Assembly: GCA_965242845.1 (NCBI GenBank)
Contig: CBDETC010000002.1
Coordinates: forward strand, 434,001-498,000
DNA length: 64,000 bases
DNA from: RHLJ01 sp965242845
GTDB taxonomy: Bacteria > Bacteroidota > Rhodothermia > Balneolales > Balneolaceae
Direction: 5' to 3'
Of the stretch, positions 1 to 8,100 are shown piece by piece (the stretch's first letter is position 1; the number at the start of each line of letters is the position of its first letter). Under the pieces are notes generated by a model. It was not told the origin of the DNA and searched no databases. It saw nothing but the letters and a program-made list of their open reading frames with translations. Both the position numbers and the translations under genes were made by a program.

Positions 1-997
1 TAATCCGTGGCCGTGATTCAAGCTTACAAATATTGATCCCTCGTTGGTGAAGCACGTTAAGGCATTCCACCAAAGAACCTTCTTTATGAGAAGTAACCAT
101 GATGAGCGAAGTCTTGGCAGGAATCTGGGGGTCAACCACCACCTTTTCTTTCGCTGCTATAATAAACCGTGTGTAATTCTCTTTCTGATTGGCGATGTCA
201 TGGGCAATTACTTGTAATCCATAATGATCTGCAGCATGAGCTCCTGCAATTGCAGCCTGCGAAATATCGCCGTCTTCAAGAACTTTCTTAGCAGAGATCG
301 CAGTATCTAAATATGATTCTACAGTACAACGCGGAAGTTTGGTAAGGAAGTGAGTGCATTGCTCAATAGCCTTTGGATGAGAAAGAATTCTTCGAATTTT
401 TGATACTTCCACTTGCTCTACAGCTAGCAGGCAATGCACAATTTTAATGATTTCTTCCCCAATTATATGCACATTTGGATCTGCAATTATATCATAGGTA
501 TCATTAATTGATCCCGCCGTAGTGTTTTCAATAGGTAGCACCGCATAATCCACATGACCTTCTTTTACTGCCCTCGCCGCCTCCTGAAAGGTATCATATC
601 CATAACAATCAACATGATCAAAACGCTCACTAAAATGCCTGATAGCAGCCAGGTGGCTGTAAGCACCATCAGTACCCTGATAACTTACCCTGATATGATT
701 GCCATTGCTCTCATTTTGATGATCGACCAGAGAATGGGTTTGAAATCGAACTGAATTTGTTATGATTTCCCGAAAGAGATGTTCAGCATAGTATCTATCC
801 AGACCAACTTCGGTGGCAAGATCCCGGATTTTGTTTAGAAGTTTCTCTTCCCGTTCCAAGTCTCTAATGCCCGTATTGGTCTCTAATTTGTAAGAGGAAA
901 CTTCTTTTACCAGCCCTTGTCGTTCAGCCAATGCTGTTAAGATAGATCGATCAATCTCGTCAAGTCGCTTACGTATGGACTCTAAATCTTCTTTCAT
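1..997 (-). CDS. pheA: Chorismate mutase / prephenate dehydratase (P-protein), 3' end cut by window edge
   Basis: Bifunctional enzyme of phenylalanine synthesis that turns chorismate into prephenate and then phenylpyruvate in the cytoplasm. Reading the minus strand from the ATG at 995-997 gives 332 uninterrupted codons running off the left edge. The first ~85 residues (MKEDLESIRKRLDEIDRSIL) are an AroQ-type chorismate mutase helix bundle. A prephenate dehydratase domain follows, with SYQGTDGAYSH, the PIENTTAGSIND segment and the NYTRF signature containing the catalytic Thr. A C-terminal ACT domain begins near residue 295, and its ESRP phenylalanine-binding motif is visible just before the edge. 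Only the tail of the ACT domain is missing. No neighbour on this strand within the window forms an operon with it. Family assignment is very secure. Confidence 0.95.
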   Translation of the reverse strand, partial: MKEDLESIRKRLDEIDRSILTALAERQGLVKEVSSYKLETNTGIRDLEREEKLLNKIRDLATEVGLDRYYAEHLFREIITNSVRFQTHSLVDHQNESNGNHIRVSYQGTDGAYSHLAAIRHFSERFDHVDCYGYDTFQEAARAVKEGHVDYAVLPIENTTAGSINDTYDIIADPNVHIIGEEIIKIVHCLLAVEQVEVSKIRRILSHPKAIEQCTHFLTKLPRCTVESYLDTAISAKKVLEDGDISQAAIAGAHAADHYGLQVIAHDIANQKENYTRFIIAAKEKVVVDPQIPAKTSLIMVTSHKEGSLVECLNVLHQRGINICKLESRPRI

Positions 998-1187
998 AGT
1001 CAAAAAACATCGTGAATGAGTGTGAAGCCGAAGGTAGTAAGAATACAAAGAAGTTTAGGAATAAATTTATCTCTGTGCCCACCAAGGCTTTGTAAAATAG
1101 TGGTCTGAGTTCTCTGGAATTCACATTATCTTCATAATGAACTAAGAAATTTGAGCGATAAAAAAACAACGAACTATCACTGTTACT

Positions 1188-1643
1188 ATGAATATTCTAT
1201 TGTCTGCGTTGATGCTTCTTTTTTTAAGCAATTCAACCATTGAAAACAACGAGGTCCCTGCTCCTTCAACTGATAAAGTTGAAATTACCATCGAAGGAAC
1301 AGATCAAATGAGGTTTAATCTTTCTGAAATCAAAGTAAAAGAAGGAGAAACCATTGTACTTACTCTAAAGCATGTTGGACAGCTTCCATCAGCAGCTATG
1401 GGCCATAATTGGGTTCTTTTAGCTCAAGGAACTGATGTAGCCGCATATGCTACTAAAGCCATCAGAGCAAAAGACACTGAGTATATCCCTGAAGGAGAAG
1501 AAACGATAGCACATACTTCTTTAATAGGTGGTGGTGAAGAAACTACTGTTGAGTTCACCGCCCCTGCTGCCGGCGAGTATACGTTCATTTGCAGCTTTCC
1601 AGGGCACTATGCGTTAATGCAAGGAAAGCTGATTGTTGAATAA
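1188..1643 (+). CDS. azu: Azurin-like blue copper protein
   Basis: Small periplasmic electron carrier of the cupredoxin family. The 151-residue product starts with a short hydrophobic segment (residues 1-15), a probable signal peptide, followed by an acidic linker. The type 1 copper ligands are all in place: His73 in MGHNW, Cys135 and His140 in CSFPGH, and Met144. The Cys-x4-His-x3-Met spacing is the same as in classical azurins. The ATG at 1188 is the only sensible start. A strong terminator follows at 1670, so the gene is probably monocistronic. No cytochrome or peroxidase partner is adjacent, so the redox partner cannot be named. Confidence 0.93.
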   Translation: MNILLSALMLLFLSNSTIENNEVPAPSTDKVEITIEGTDQMRFNLSEIKVKEGETIVLTLKHVGQLPSAAMGHNWVLLAQGTDVAAYATKAIRAKDTEYIPEGEETIAHTSLIGGGEETTVEFTAPAAGEYTFICSFPGHYALMQGKLIVE

Positions 1644-1669
1644 ATAAGAATATCCTTATTTCTCTAAAA

Positions 1670-1699
1670 GGGAGTAGGTTAATACCTGCTCCCTTTTTT
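1670..1699 (+). terminator. Rho-independent terminator after azurin
   Basis: A 10-bp stem (1670-1679 pairing with 1684-1693, one G-U wobble) with a four-base loop is followed directly by a run of six T. It lies 27 bases after the azurin stop and before the next plus-strand gene. Confidence 0.85.
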
Positions 1700-1720
1700 A
1701 TTTTCCTAAAAAAACTATTC

Positions 1721-2128
1721 ATGAATACCCACATCTTCGTTTATGGACTTCTCAAATCCATGTATGATAATGAGCCCGCTAGGTTCATTCGTAAGAATTG
1801 TTCTTTGGTAGGAGAAGGTTACTTCCCAGGGCAATTAATTGATATAGGGACTTATCCAGGAGCGCTATATAAGGAAGATTCAGAAACCAACGTTCATGGA
1901 GAGGTGTATATAATCGAGAGAAACGAAACAGAGCTGGTGAAATACCTTGATCACTTCGAAGGAGTTGGGGCTCAGTTTGAGCAGCCCAATGAGTATGTTA
2001 GAGAAATGATCCCTATTCAAATGGGTGATGAAGTAATACAAGCCTCCTGCTATTTATACAACTGGCCTGTAGAAGGCAAAATAGTAATAGAAAACGGGCG
2101 CTACGAAAATGTATTAGGAAATAGATAA
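1721..2128 (+). CDS. Gamma-glutamylcyclotransferase-like (GGCT/AIG2 fold) protein
   Basis: Cytosolic protein of 135 residues with the gamma-glutamylcyclotransferase fold. The N-terminal FVYGLL motif (residues 6-11) is the phosphate/substrate loop of the family. An acidic residue at the expected catalytic place is Glu80 in YLDHFEGV. The C-terminal half (GEVYII, ASCYLYNW) matches the beta-barrel core. Members act on gamma-glutamyl amines, gamma-glutamyl peptides or glutathione products; the true substrate here cannot be read from the sequence. It starts at ATG 1721, 21 bases after the azurin terminator, and stands alone. Confidence 0.85.
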   Translation: MNTHIFVYGLLKSMYDNEPARFIRKNCSLVGEGYFPGQLIDIGTYPGALYKEDSETNVHGEVYIIERNETELVKYLDHFEGVGAQFEQPNEYVREMIPIQMGDEVIQASCYLYNWPVEGKIVIENGRYENVLGNR

Positions 2129-2302
2129 GCCCTACCACTTTTGATGCGCTTATTGAATACCTACTTCATCTAAAAATAGTACCGATTTTTCGTCATTTAT
2201 CCCTGACTCATATAGGCTTACTTGCGATTTGATTCTCACTCATTAGCTTCTCTCAAGCCTTAGGGTTTTATTCAATATTAACAAAACAAATGAGAGTCAA
2301 TA

Positions 2303-2713
2303 ATGAGCAGTACAGTAATCGATTCCAAAACTCAAAGCCATAAATTTGGTGTATGGCCTTTTACAGAAACTGTAACAACTACTTTACAACTAGTAGAAAT
2401 TTCTTCTGGCACATTCGGTATTACCTATGATTCCAAATATTCGGGGATTAAAGATGGACATGTTAGCGGTGGACCAATCCCGATAAGTGGTAATGGTTCT
2501 TATGAGGTTAATAAAAGTCCAAAGGTCGAAGTAATTGTGACTAACTACTCCGATGATGGATCCAGTATCTCCATGAATATCAAAATCACTGTAGATATTC
2601 CCGTACTAGGAACTAAAACTATTTTTGATGCAACCTTAGGTGGTGCTTACAGCCTGGGTGGTTGGGAATCTATGGTCAATCATATTGCCGAGATTTCACA
2701 AAAAGCTGCGTAA
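2303..2713 (+). CDS. Hypothetical protein, beta-rich, 136 aa
   Basis: I do not recognise this protein. It has no signal peptide, no membrane segment and no cysteine. It is rich in Thr, Ser, Val, Ile and Gly in alternating patterns (TETVTTTLQLVEI, VEVIVTNYSDDG, SMNIKITVDI), which suggests a beta-sandwich of about 110 residues followed by a short helix (SMVNHIAEISQKAA). It is preceded by 174 non-coding bases and followed by a clear terminator, so it is a single-gene unit. A structural or secreted-by-other-route role is possible, but nothing in the context supports a specific function. Confidence 0.75.
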   Translation: MSSTVIDSKTQSHKFGVWPFTETVTTTLQLVEISSGTFGITYDSKYSGIKDGHVSGGPIPISGNGSYEVNKSPKVEVIVTNYSDDGSSISMNIKITVDIPVLGTKTIFDATLGGAYSLGGWESMVNHIAEISQKAA

Positions 2714-2726
2714 ATACACATTCAAC

Positions 2727-2756
2727 AAAGCCATGGTAATCATGGCTTTTCTTTTT
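2727..2756. terminator. Bidirectional terminator between convergent genes
   Basis: A perfect 9-bp stem (2727-2735 with 2741-2749) closes a five-base loop. T-rich sequence follows on the plus side and the stem itself begins with AAA, so it can also serve the minus-strand thuA-like gene that ends at 2755. Confidence 0.8.
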
Positions 2757-3513
2757 ATTCCATTCCCTTTCCAGTAGCAGCCCAGTATATGCCACCAAAT
2801 AAATGCTCAAGGAATAGCCAGTCTTCATAGGTCTTTTCCATATGACCCATTGCAGTATAAAAAGATCTCCCCCCATCAAATTCTTGATACCATGAGATAG
2901 GATGGAAATCGCCCATTCCATCACTCTTTTTATCTCCCCAATCCGCTCTTGGGTCATAGGAATTTTCATCAATGGTTAGCAAGTAATTCAAACCCTCCAC
3001 CTTCTCATCAGTAAATGTGTACCATTCATCGGTGAATAAAAAAGAATCTGGCATGCGCTCCATGCCCGGAAAGTTCCGATCTTGCACATGCAATCTTGCT
3101 GTTTGATTTACCGGGTGAATCACAAACATTCGTCCTACAAGCTGAGTAAACCATTCCCATTCATACTCAGTATCAGATGCCGCATGAATCCCTACAAAAC
3201 CTTTTCCCGATTGAATAAAGCGTTCCATTGCTGCTTGCTGCTCATCATTTAATACATCTCCCGTAGTGCTTAAGAAGATGATTACATCGTACTGTTCGAG
3301 GTTTTCGTCGGTAAATCTCCAGGCCATTTCTTCCCAGTCTACCTGGAATTGATGGCGCTCACCCAGATAACGAATTGCATCTACCCCTTCATTAATAGAC
3401 CTATGATGCCATCCATCTGTTTTGGTAAATAATAAGGCTTTGAATTGAGGTTGAGCCTGAATTGAAATTGAAACAAATAGAAGTGTGAGTGAAGTAAGAA
3501 AAGTTTTTTTCAT
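2755..3513 (-). CDS. Secreted ThuA-like (trehalose utilisation) domain protein
   Basis: A 252-residue protein with a clear signal peptide (MKKTFLTSLTLLFVSISIQAQ) and a single ThuA domain of the class I glutamine-amidotransferase-like fold. Diagnostic segments are KALLFTKTDGWHHRSI near the N-terminus, the YDVIIFLSTTGDVL strand, GFVGIHAASD around residue 110 and the HPISWYQEFDGGRSFYTAMGH block near residue 220. ThuA proteins of this secreted kind accompany sugar catabolism and glycoside hydrolases in Bacteroidota, but none is adjacent here, so the substrate is unknown. The start is the ATG at 3511-3513. The gene converges with the unknown gene ending at 2713 and shares its terminator. Confidence 0.88.
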   Translation of the reverse strand: MKKTFLTSLTLLFVSISIQAQPQFKALLFTKTDGWHHRSINEGVDAIRYLGERHQFQVDWEEMAWRFTDENLEQYDVIIFLSTTGDVLNDEQQAAMERFIQSGKGFVGIHAASDTEYEWEWFTQLVGRMFVIHPVNQTARLHVQDRNFPGMERMPDSFLFTDEWYTFTDEKVEGLNYLLTIDENSYDPRADWGDKKSDGMGDFHPISWYQEFDGGRSFYTAMGHMEKTYEDWLFLEHLFGGIYWAATGKGME

Positions 3514-3596
3514 TGCGGGGTTGGCTTTTTTAAGAATCTAAAAGTACGTTGGAAATCATATTAATCTAATCATTTCTTCTTGGGTACGGAAATTAT

Positions 3597-3974
3597 ATGA
3601 ATAAAGAAAAAGTAATAGAGACCTTGTTTGATACATTTTCGGATATCAGGTATGTAGCTATATACCTAAACAGCGATTTGGTTTTTAAACAAAGAAGCGG
3701 CACTCCTGATACCTCAGACGGAGAAACAGATACATTCGAAGAATTATTAGTAAACCCAACCTTACTTACCCTGGCAAGCCAACGCGGAAATATTGATTGT
3801 GGTGGATTGGATTACCTGATAGTTAGTTATGGTAATTTTCATCAGTTGGTGAGATCTGTTAAGGGAGGACATATCTCGATATGTCTCAATAAAGATTCAG
3901 ACATAATTAATCTGCCCGCTGAAATATTTAACTTCCTAAACGAAAGGTACTCTGATTACCTAGTTTTGGTATAA
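3597..3974 (+). CDS. Hypothetical 125-aa protein, possibly roadblock/profilin-like fold
   Basis: Small soluble protein without signal peptide or membrane segment. The order (helix MNKEKVIETLFDTF, strand DIRYVAIYLNSDLVFKQ, helix around residues 42-60, strands YLIVSYGNFHQLVRSV and HISICLNKD, final helix LPAEIFNFLNERY) is compatible with a roadblock/LC7 or profilin-like fold, but no diagnostic motif is present and I treat that as a weak inference. It diverges from the thuA-like gene with an 83-base gap and converges with the TonB-dependent receptor, ending three bases from it. Confidence 0.7.
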   Translation: MNKEKVIETLFDTFSDIRYVAIYLNSDLVFKQRSGTPDTSDGETDTFEELLVNPTLLTLASQRGNIDCGGLDYLIVSYGNFHQLVRSVKGGHISICLNKDSDIINLPAEIFNFLNERYSDYLVLV

Positions 3975-3977
3975 GTT

Positions 3978-6311
3978 TCAGAACTCCACTTTCCAACTCA
4001 GTATAGGAAGCACCAATCCTTCTTTAATAAGATCAACCCGATCCGTAAGGTGGTTGTAATCAAAAGAATGGTCTTTACTGGCAAGCAGGTTTTTAATTTG
4101 AAGCAGCCAAATACTCGAATACCCAGCTCTATTTGTTCGGTAAGAAAGAGTTAAGTCCACTACCAATTGTGTATCAAATTGGTTGTAATACGGATTGGTC
4201 TCATCAAAAATTACTTCCTCACCTATAGCAGATTCGGTTTGCAATACTGTACTATATCGCTCACCTCCAGTAATACTTGCCCGGGTATTGATACCAAATA
4301 CATTCTTCCCATCTTTGAGGAAATATTCTTTTCCGAAAAGTACATTGGCTGCTATTCGTTGGTCAAAACGGCTTTTCCTCCATACTCCATCACCTCCTTT
4401 ATAACTTGATGAATACAAGGTCCCGGTAACCAGGTAATAATACCCGCGGTGTAAAAACCGCTCCAGGGTAAGCTCTATGCCATAGTTTTCACCCTCTCCT
4501 TCATTCACCAATGCTTCAGCGAAACTTAGGTCCTGAACAAAATTCAGCATTGAGTAGCTGCTATCAGCAATTACCGGTACATCAAATAATCGCTGAGCAA
4601 ATAGTTCAGCCTTTACAAAATGGTGTTCTCCAAAATTATGACTTAAGCCAGCCACAAAGTGATGGGCCTTGGCAAGCTTTAGATCTTTATTTACAAGTTG
4701 GCCTTGCGAACGAACATTATAAATACCCAGCTCCTCAATTTGGCTATGTAAACCATAGCCCAGATTTAAACCTGTTCTGTTGTTCACTTGCCAGTTCAAG
4801 GCAGCACGTGGTTCAACCAAAAATTCTTCATTTGAGGAAAACCACTGGCCATGAAGTCCAGCTGTACCGGAAAGTCTTGGGGAGAACTCAACCTTAAACT
4901 GAGAATAGCCCTGAACCAATTGTGCATCTCCATTTTCCAATATTAATTGCTGAAACGGACTTTGATTATCGGTCTTTCCTCTCAGGTCCAGATCATAAAA
5001 TAAATGCTGTATCTCAAATCCGGTTCGAGAAGTCACCCTGTCACCTATTAGTTGGTTTAGATAAGATTTTAAAGCTAACCTACCTGTCTTATTCCTGATG
5101 CGAAGCTCAAGATTTGCAATAGAGTTTTCATCAAGTTGGTCTAACTCATAATCTGTAGAGTTTCCGGAAACAGCCAGGGTTGTTTTCAAATACCCTTTAG
5201 AGTTGACCAGCAAGCTGTGAGAAAGACCAACTGCCCCTACGCCCAGGTTGATATCATTATTACTAAAGTCCCAAAACGCATATTCCCAATCTGAGGGATC
5301 TTCTTTGGCATCCAACCCTTGCTTGTCTAATCCACCAATTCCCCAGAATTCAAACCGCCCGGCATTTTTTGTAGGAAAAGTGGTTTTGAAGGATAAATCC
5401 TGGTATTGAATAGTTCCTTCGGTTGGCAAAAGTGGTAACAACAAAGTGAGTGTAGAAAACCGGTAATTGAATAAGTACGTAGATGGACTACCCTTCTTAA
5501 ATGGGCCTCCTGAACTCGCTTCTATTCCATTTATACCAAGTTGAAATGCGTATTCTCTTCGGTTCTTATTCCCCGATTTAAAGTTAATATCAAATACACC
5601 CGATAGCGCATTGCCATATTCTGATGGAAAAGCGCCGGTCATAAAATCTGAATCAGCTAGCAATTGGGAACTGAATAAAGTTAATCCCCCTCCTCCCGCT
5701 ACCGACAATCCTGCAAAGTGACTTGGGTTTGGTATTTCGATTCCTTCTAATCTCCATTGCACGCTCTTAGGTGCATTTCCACGAATGGAGATGGCATTGG
5801 TCTGAGTGCCTCCTGATGAAGTCACCCCTGCAAATGCTGTAACTAGGCGAGCCGGGTCATCCAGACCACCAGCATAGCGTTGAGTTTCCTCAATAGTGAA
5901 TGCCTTTGAGCTTACATAGCTCATATCGTTAATGGCTTTATCTTTTTGAATGGTAGCTACTACTTCTACCCCAGTACCCTCAAATACCTCGGCTATAAGT
6001 TCTATCGTTAATACAACTTCCCGACCGCTCGTTATAAGTATCTCGGAAATTATCTGTGACTCGTATCCAAGAAAGGATACCTGGAAATTATGACGTCCAA
6101 GTGGAACGCTTTCCAGTATGAATTGACCGTCCAGATTTGTCGAAGTACCTATGAGAGGATCGTGATTTAGCAGAATTATATTGGCTCCTGGCAGAGTCTC
6201 TTTTGTAGTTTTATCTACTACTACCCCTGATACTGTTTGTGTTTGAAATGCCTGTGTTGTCTGAGCAAACAAAGCAATAATAACTACTGTGAAAAGTATT
6301 CTTAAGTTCAT
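3978..6311 (-). CDS. TonB-dependent outer-membrane receptor with carboxypeptidase-like N-terminal domain
   Basis: Outer-membrane receptor of about 777 residues. I set the start at the ATG at 6309-6311 because it begins directly with a signal peptide (MNLRILFTVVIIALFAQTTQ); an upstream in-frame start adds 23 non-hydrophobic residues. After the signal come a CarboxypepD_reg-like domain (SGVVVDKTTKETLPGANI, GQFILESVPLGRH), a plug domain (residues ~110-230, with GNAPKSVQWRLEGIEIPNPSHF) and a beta-barrel ending in a C-terminal aromatic (SWKVEF). It is short for a SusC protein and has no SusD partner, so it is more like the general TonB-linked receptors. The ligand is not deducible; no transport genes adjoin it. 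Confidence 0.9.
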   Translation of the reverse strand: MNLRILFTVVIIALFAQTTQAFQTQTVSGVVVDKTTKETLPGANIILLNHDPLIGTSTNLDGQFILESVPLGRHNFQVSFLGYESQIISEILITSGREVVLTIELIAEVFEGTGVEVVATIQKDKAINDMSYVSSKAFTIEETQRYAGGLDDPARLVTAFAGVTSSGGTQTNAISIRGNAPKSVQWRLEGIEIPNPSHFAGLSVAGGGGLTLFSSQLLADSDFMTGAFPSEYGNALSGVFDINFKSGNKNRREYAFQLGINGIEASSGGPFKKGSPSTYLFNYRFSTLTLLLPLLPTEGTIQYQDLSFKTTFPTKNAGRFEFWGIGGLDKQGLDAKEDPSDWEYAFWDFSNNDINLGVGAVGLSHSLLVNSKGYLKTTLAVSGNSTDYELDQLDENSIANLELRIRNKTGRLALKSYLNQLIGDRVTSRTGFEIQHLFYDLDLRGKTDNQSPFQQLILENGDAQLVQGYSQFKVEFSPRLSGTAGLHGQWFSSNEEFLVEPRAALNWQVNNRTGLNLGYGLHSQIEELGIYNVRSQGQLVNKDLKLAKAHHFVAGLSHNFGEHHFVKAELFAQRLFDVPVIADSSYSMLNFVQDLSFAEALVNEGEGENYGIELTLERFLHRGYYYLVTGTLYSSSYKGGDGVWRKSRFDQRIAANVLFGKEYFLKDGKNVFGINTRASITGGERYSTVLQTESAIGEEVIFDETNPYYNQFDTQLVVDLTLSYRTNRAGYSSIWLLQIKNLLASKDHSFDYNHLTDRVDLIKEGLVLPILSWKVEF

Positions 6312-6409
6312 CTCCGAATTCGTTCGTTTTAATTCGGTGGCAAACTTATGCTTAGCGAAAGGTCCAATCGTCCAAACCACTGGGTTTGGACTTCTTTTTT
6401 AAGTGGTTA

Positions 6410-6491
6410 TTGTCATTTCGAACGAAGTGAGAAATCTACAAATCGTAAACAAAGTCATATCTTAGATTTCTCACTTCGTTCGAAATGACAA
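6410..6491. repeat. Perfect 28-bp inverted repeat (GTCATTTCGAACG type)
   Basis: Two perfectly complementary 28-base arms, 6410-6437 and 6464-6491, enclose a 26-base loop. The unit begins with TTGTCATTTCGAACG and lies between two minus-strand genes, eight bases after the AraC gene stop. It could fold into a long hairpin in RNA. Related intergenic elements starting with GTCATT occur at 20,940-21,030, 26,496-26,580 and 56,226-56,310, so it belongs to a dispersed repeat family. Confidence 0.85.
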
Positions 6492-6498
6492 ATTAGGG

Positions 6499-7629
6499 CT
6501 AGTTCAATGACCTCTTAAACTCTGATGGAGTCATTCCTGTATGCTTCTTAAATACAGAATTGAAAGAGGATTTAGAATTAAAACCAGCTTCCAGACCAAG
6601 GGCTAGCATTGTCAGATTACCGGAACCTGGCTCCATTATTCTCTTCTTTACTTCCTCTACCCTGTACGCATTTATGAAGTCATAAAAATTCTTACCGGCG
6701 TAGCTATTGATAATTTCGGTAAGGTTGTGAGTGGAAATACCTACGGTTTCAGAAAGGTCTTTCAGGCTCAACTCGTTATTCATATACGGCTTTTCATCTT
6801 CCATCACCTCCGTTAATCTAATCATCAACTCCTTCCCGGACTGTTCGTCCAGTCCCGACCTGGAATAGCTCGGAGAGGATTTCGATTCAGGAATAGACTC
6901 GCTTTCAGAAAGGTTGGAAAAATCTGCAAAGAATTCGGGTTGCCTTAATCCCATATACCCAATGCTGTATACGTAGATGGTTATCCCAAGCAAATTGATA
7001 TTCGTATACATCACGTTTTCACCATATACTGAACTCATATAGTGCAGTACAGTGGCCATAAGTGCTAACAGTACAATCCCAAAAATGAACCATTGTAACC
7101 AATCAAGATTGCGCTTATCCAAAGAAGAGAAATTGTCTTTAAGCTGGTTTCGATAATTATGCATCAACCTCAAAATGAATGCGATGTAGACTAAATTGAA
7201 GCCAAGTTTAGTATGCGTAATCAAATCAGGACCATACATCAATCCTCCTTCAGAACTTAGAGCACTGATCTTCTCTTCCCCAGTCATTAGATAAAAAGGG
7301 ATAGTATATAACAGTAGCACTCCAAAAGCAGACAAGTGCACCCAGTCCTTAGAAGTCATTCTCGTTTGAGCATTTATCAGCGTTTTCGTGTACAGATAGA
7401 GAAGAGGACCATAAAGCAAGGTGATGGGAAAATCTAAGCCTATGGCATGTGGGAAATCCTGGTAAGCCTCAAAGCCAAGATAACTGGCCATGGCTAAATC
7501 AATAGAAAAAACCAGCATCAATGCCCCCATAACACGATTTGAAAGCTGATTCACTTTTTTGCTTGCCAGTAAAATGGAAAGTACCAATCCATGAATGGCT
7601 CCAAGCAAAAAAATGGTGTTAAAAAGCAT
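6499..7629 (-). CDS. AraC-family regulator with N-terminal multi-spanning membrane domain
   Basis: A 376-residue protein. Residues 1-230 contain about seven hydrophobic helices (for example IFLLGAIHGLVLSILLAS, FPITLLYGPLLYLYTKT, FGIVLLALMATVLHYM). After a Ser-rich linker the last ~110 residues form an AraC/XylS DNA-binding domain with two helix-turn-helix motifs (LSLKDLSETVGISTHNLTEI; AGFNSKSSFNSVFKKHTGMT, then PSEFKR). The layout is a membrane sensor fused to a DNA-binding output, common in Bacteroidota relatives. The ATG at 7627-7629 starts in the first helix. The divergent DoxX-like gene at 7723 is a plausible target, since they share a 93-base intergenic region. No ligand is evident. Confidence 0.88.
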   Translation of the reverse strand: MLFNTIFLLGAIHGLVLSILLASKKVNQLSNRVMGALMLVFSIDLAMASYLGFEAYQDFPHAIGLDFPITLLYGPLLYLYTKTLINAQTRMTSKDWVHLSAFGVLLLYTIPFYLMTGEEKISALSSEGGLMYGPDLITHTKLGFNLVYIAFILRLMHNYRNQLKDNFSSLDKRNLDWLQWFIFGIVLLALMATVLHYMSSVYGENVMYTNINLLGITIYVYSIGYMGLRQPEFFADFSNLSESESIPESKSSPSYSRSGLDEQSGKELMIRLTEVMEDEKPYMNNELSLKDLSETVGISTHNLTEIINSYAGKNFYDFINAYRVEEVKKRIMEPGSGNLTMLALGLEAGFNSKSSFNSVFKKHTGMTPSEFKRSLN

Positions 7630-7722
7630 ACCTTCTTTTAGTTTCTATGGGTAATAATTTAGAGATAAAATCAGGATTATTTACTTTCGCTTCTAACCAA
7701 TTCTATCCATCCAGTTAATATT

Positions 7723-8097
7723 ATGAGTACAAAAACTTTGAAGATCATCTATTGGATTTCTACCGGGCTACTAAGCTTATTGATGCTTTTCTCAGCAGGT
7801 AATTATTTCTTCAATCATGAAGCGATTGTCGGTGCTTTCGAAGCTCTTGGTTATCCAACCTACATTATATACCCATTGGGTGTAGCAAAGCTACTGGGCC
7901 TGGTTGCTATATTAACACGTAAGTCTCCTACGTTAAAAGAATGGGCCTATGCAGGATTTTTCTTCGATTTCATCCTTGCCTTTTTTGCTCATATAATGGT
8001 TGGAGATGGCGAATTTGCTGGTGCTTTAGTGGCCATGATCCTCCTTTTCGGTTCTTATTTTTCTGAAAAGAAAGCCTTTCTAGAGTCAGAGGAATAA
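7723..8097 (+). CDS. DoxX-like small membrane protein
   Basis: A 124-residue integral membrane protein with four hydrophobic helices (roughly residues 8-26, 46-64, 73-92 and 96-113). The pattern LLSLLMLFSAGNYFF, followed by GYPTYIIYPLGVAKLLGLVAIL and a WAYAGFFFDFILAFFAHI segment, is the DoxX/DoxX_2 arrangement. Members are associated with redox or detoxification roles but most are uncharacterised. The start is ATG 7723. A TAnnTTTG-like element (TACTTTCG, 7682-7689) lies 34 bases upstream and could be its promoter. It converges with the AraC gene ending at 8101. Confidence 0.82.
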   Translation: MSTKTLKIIYWISTGLLSLLMLFSAGNYFFNHEAIVGAFEALGYPTYIIYPLGVAKLLGLVAILTRKSPTLKEWAYAGFFFDFILAFFAHIMVGDGEFAGALVAMILLFGSYFSEKKAFLESEE

Positions 8098-8100
8098 CCG

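Noticed and set aside
2676..2972. Minus-strand 98-aa frame overlapping the ThuA-like gene
   Set aside because: Out-of-frame reading inside a well-supported ThuA gene.
4167..4897. Plus-strand open frames inside the first TonB-dependent receptor gene
   Set aside because: They are antisense shadows of a clear outer-membrane receptor and show no family motif or start context.
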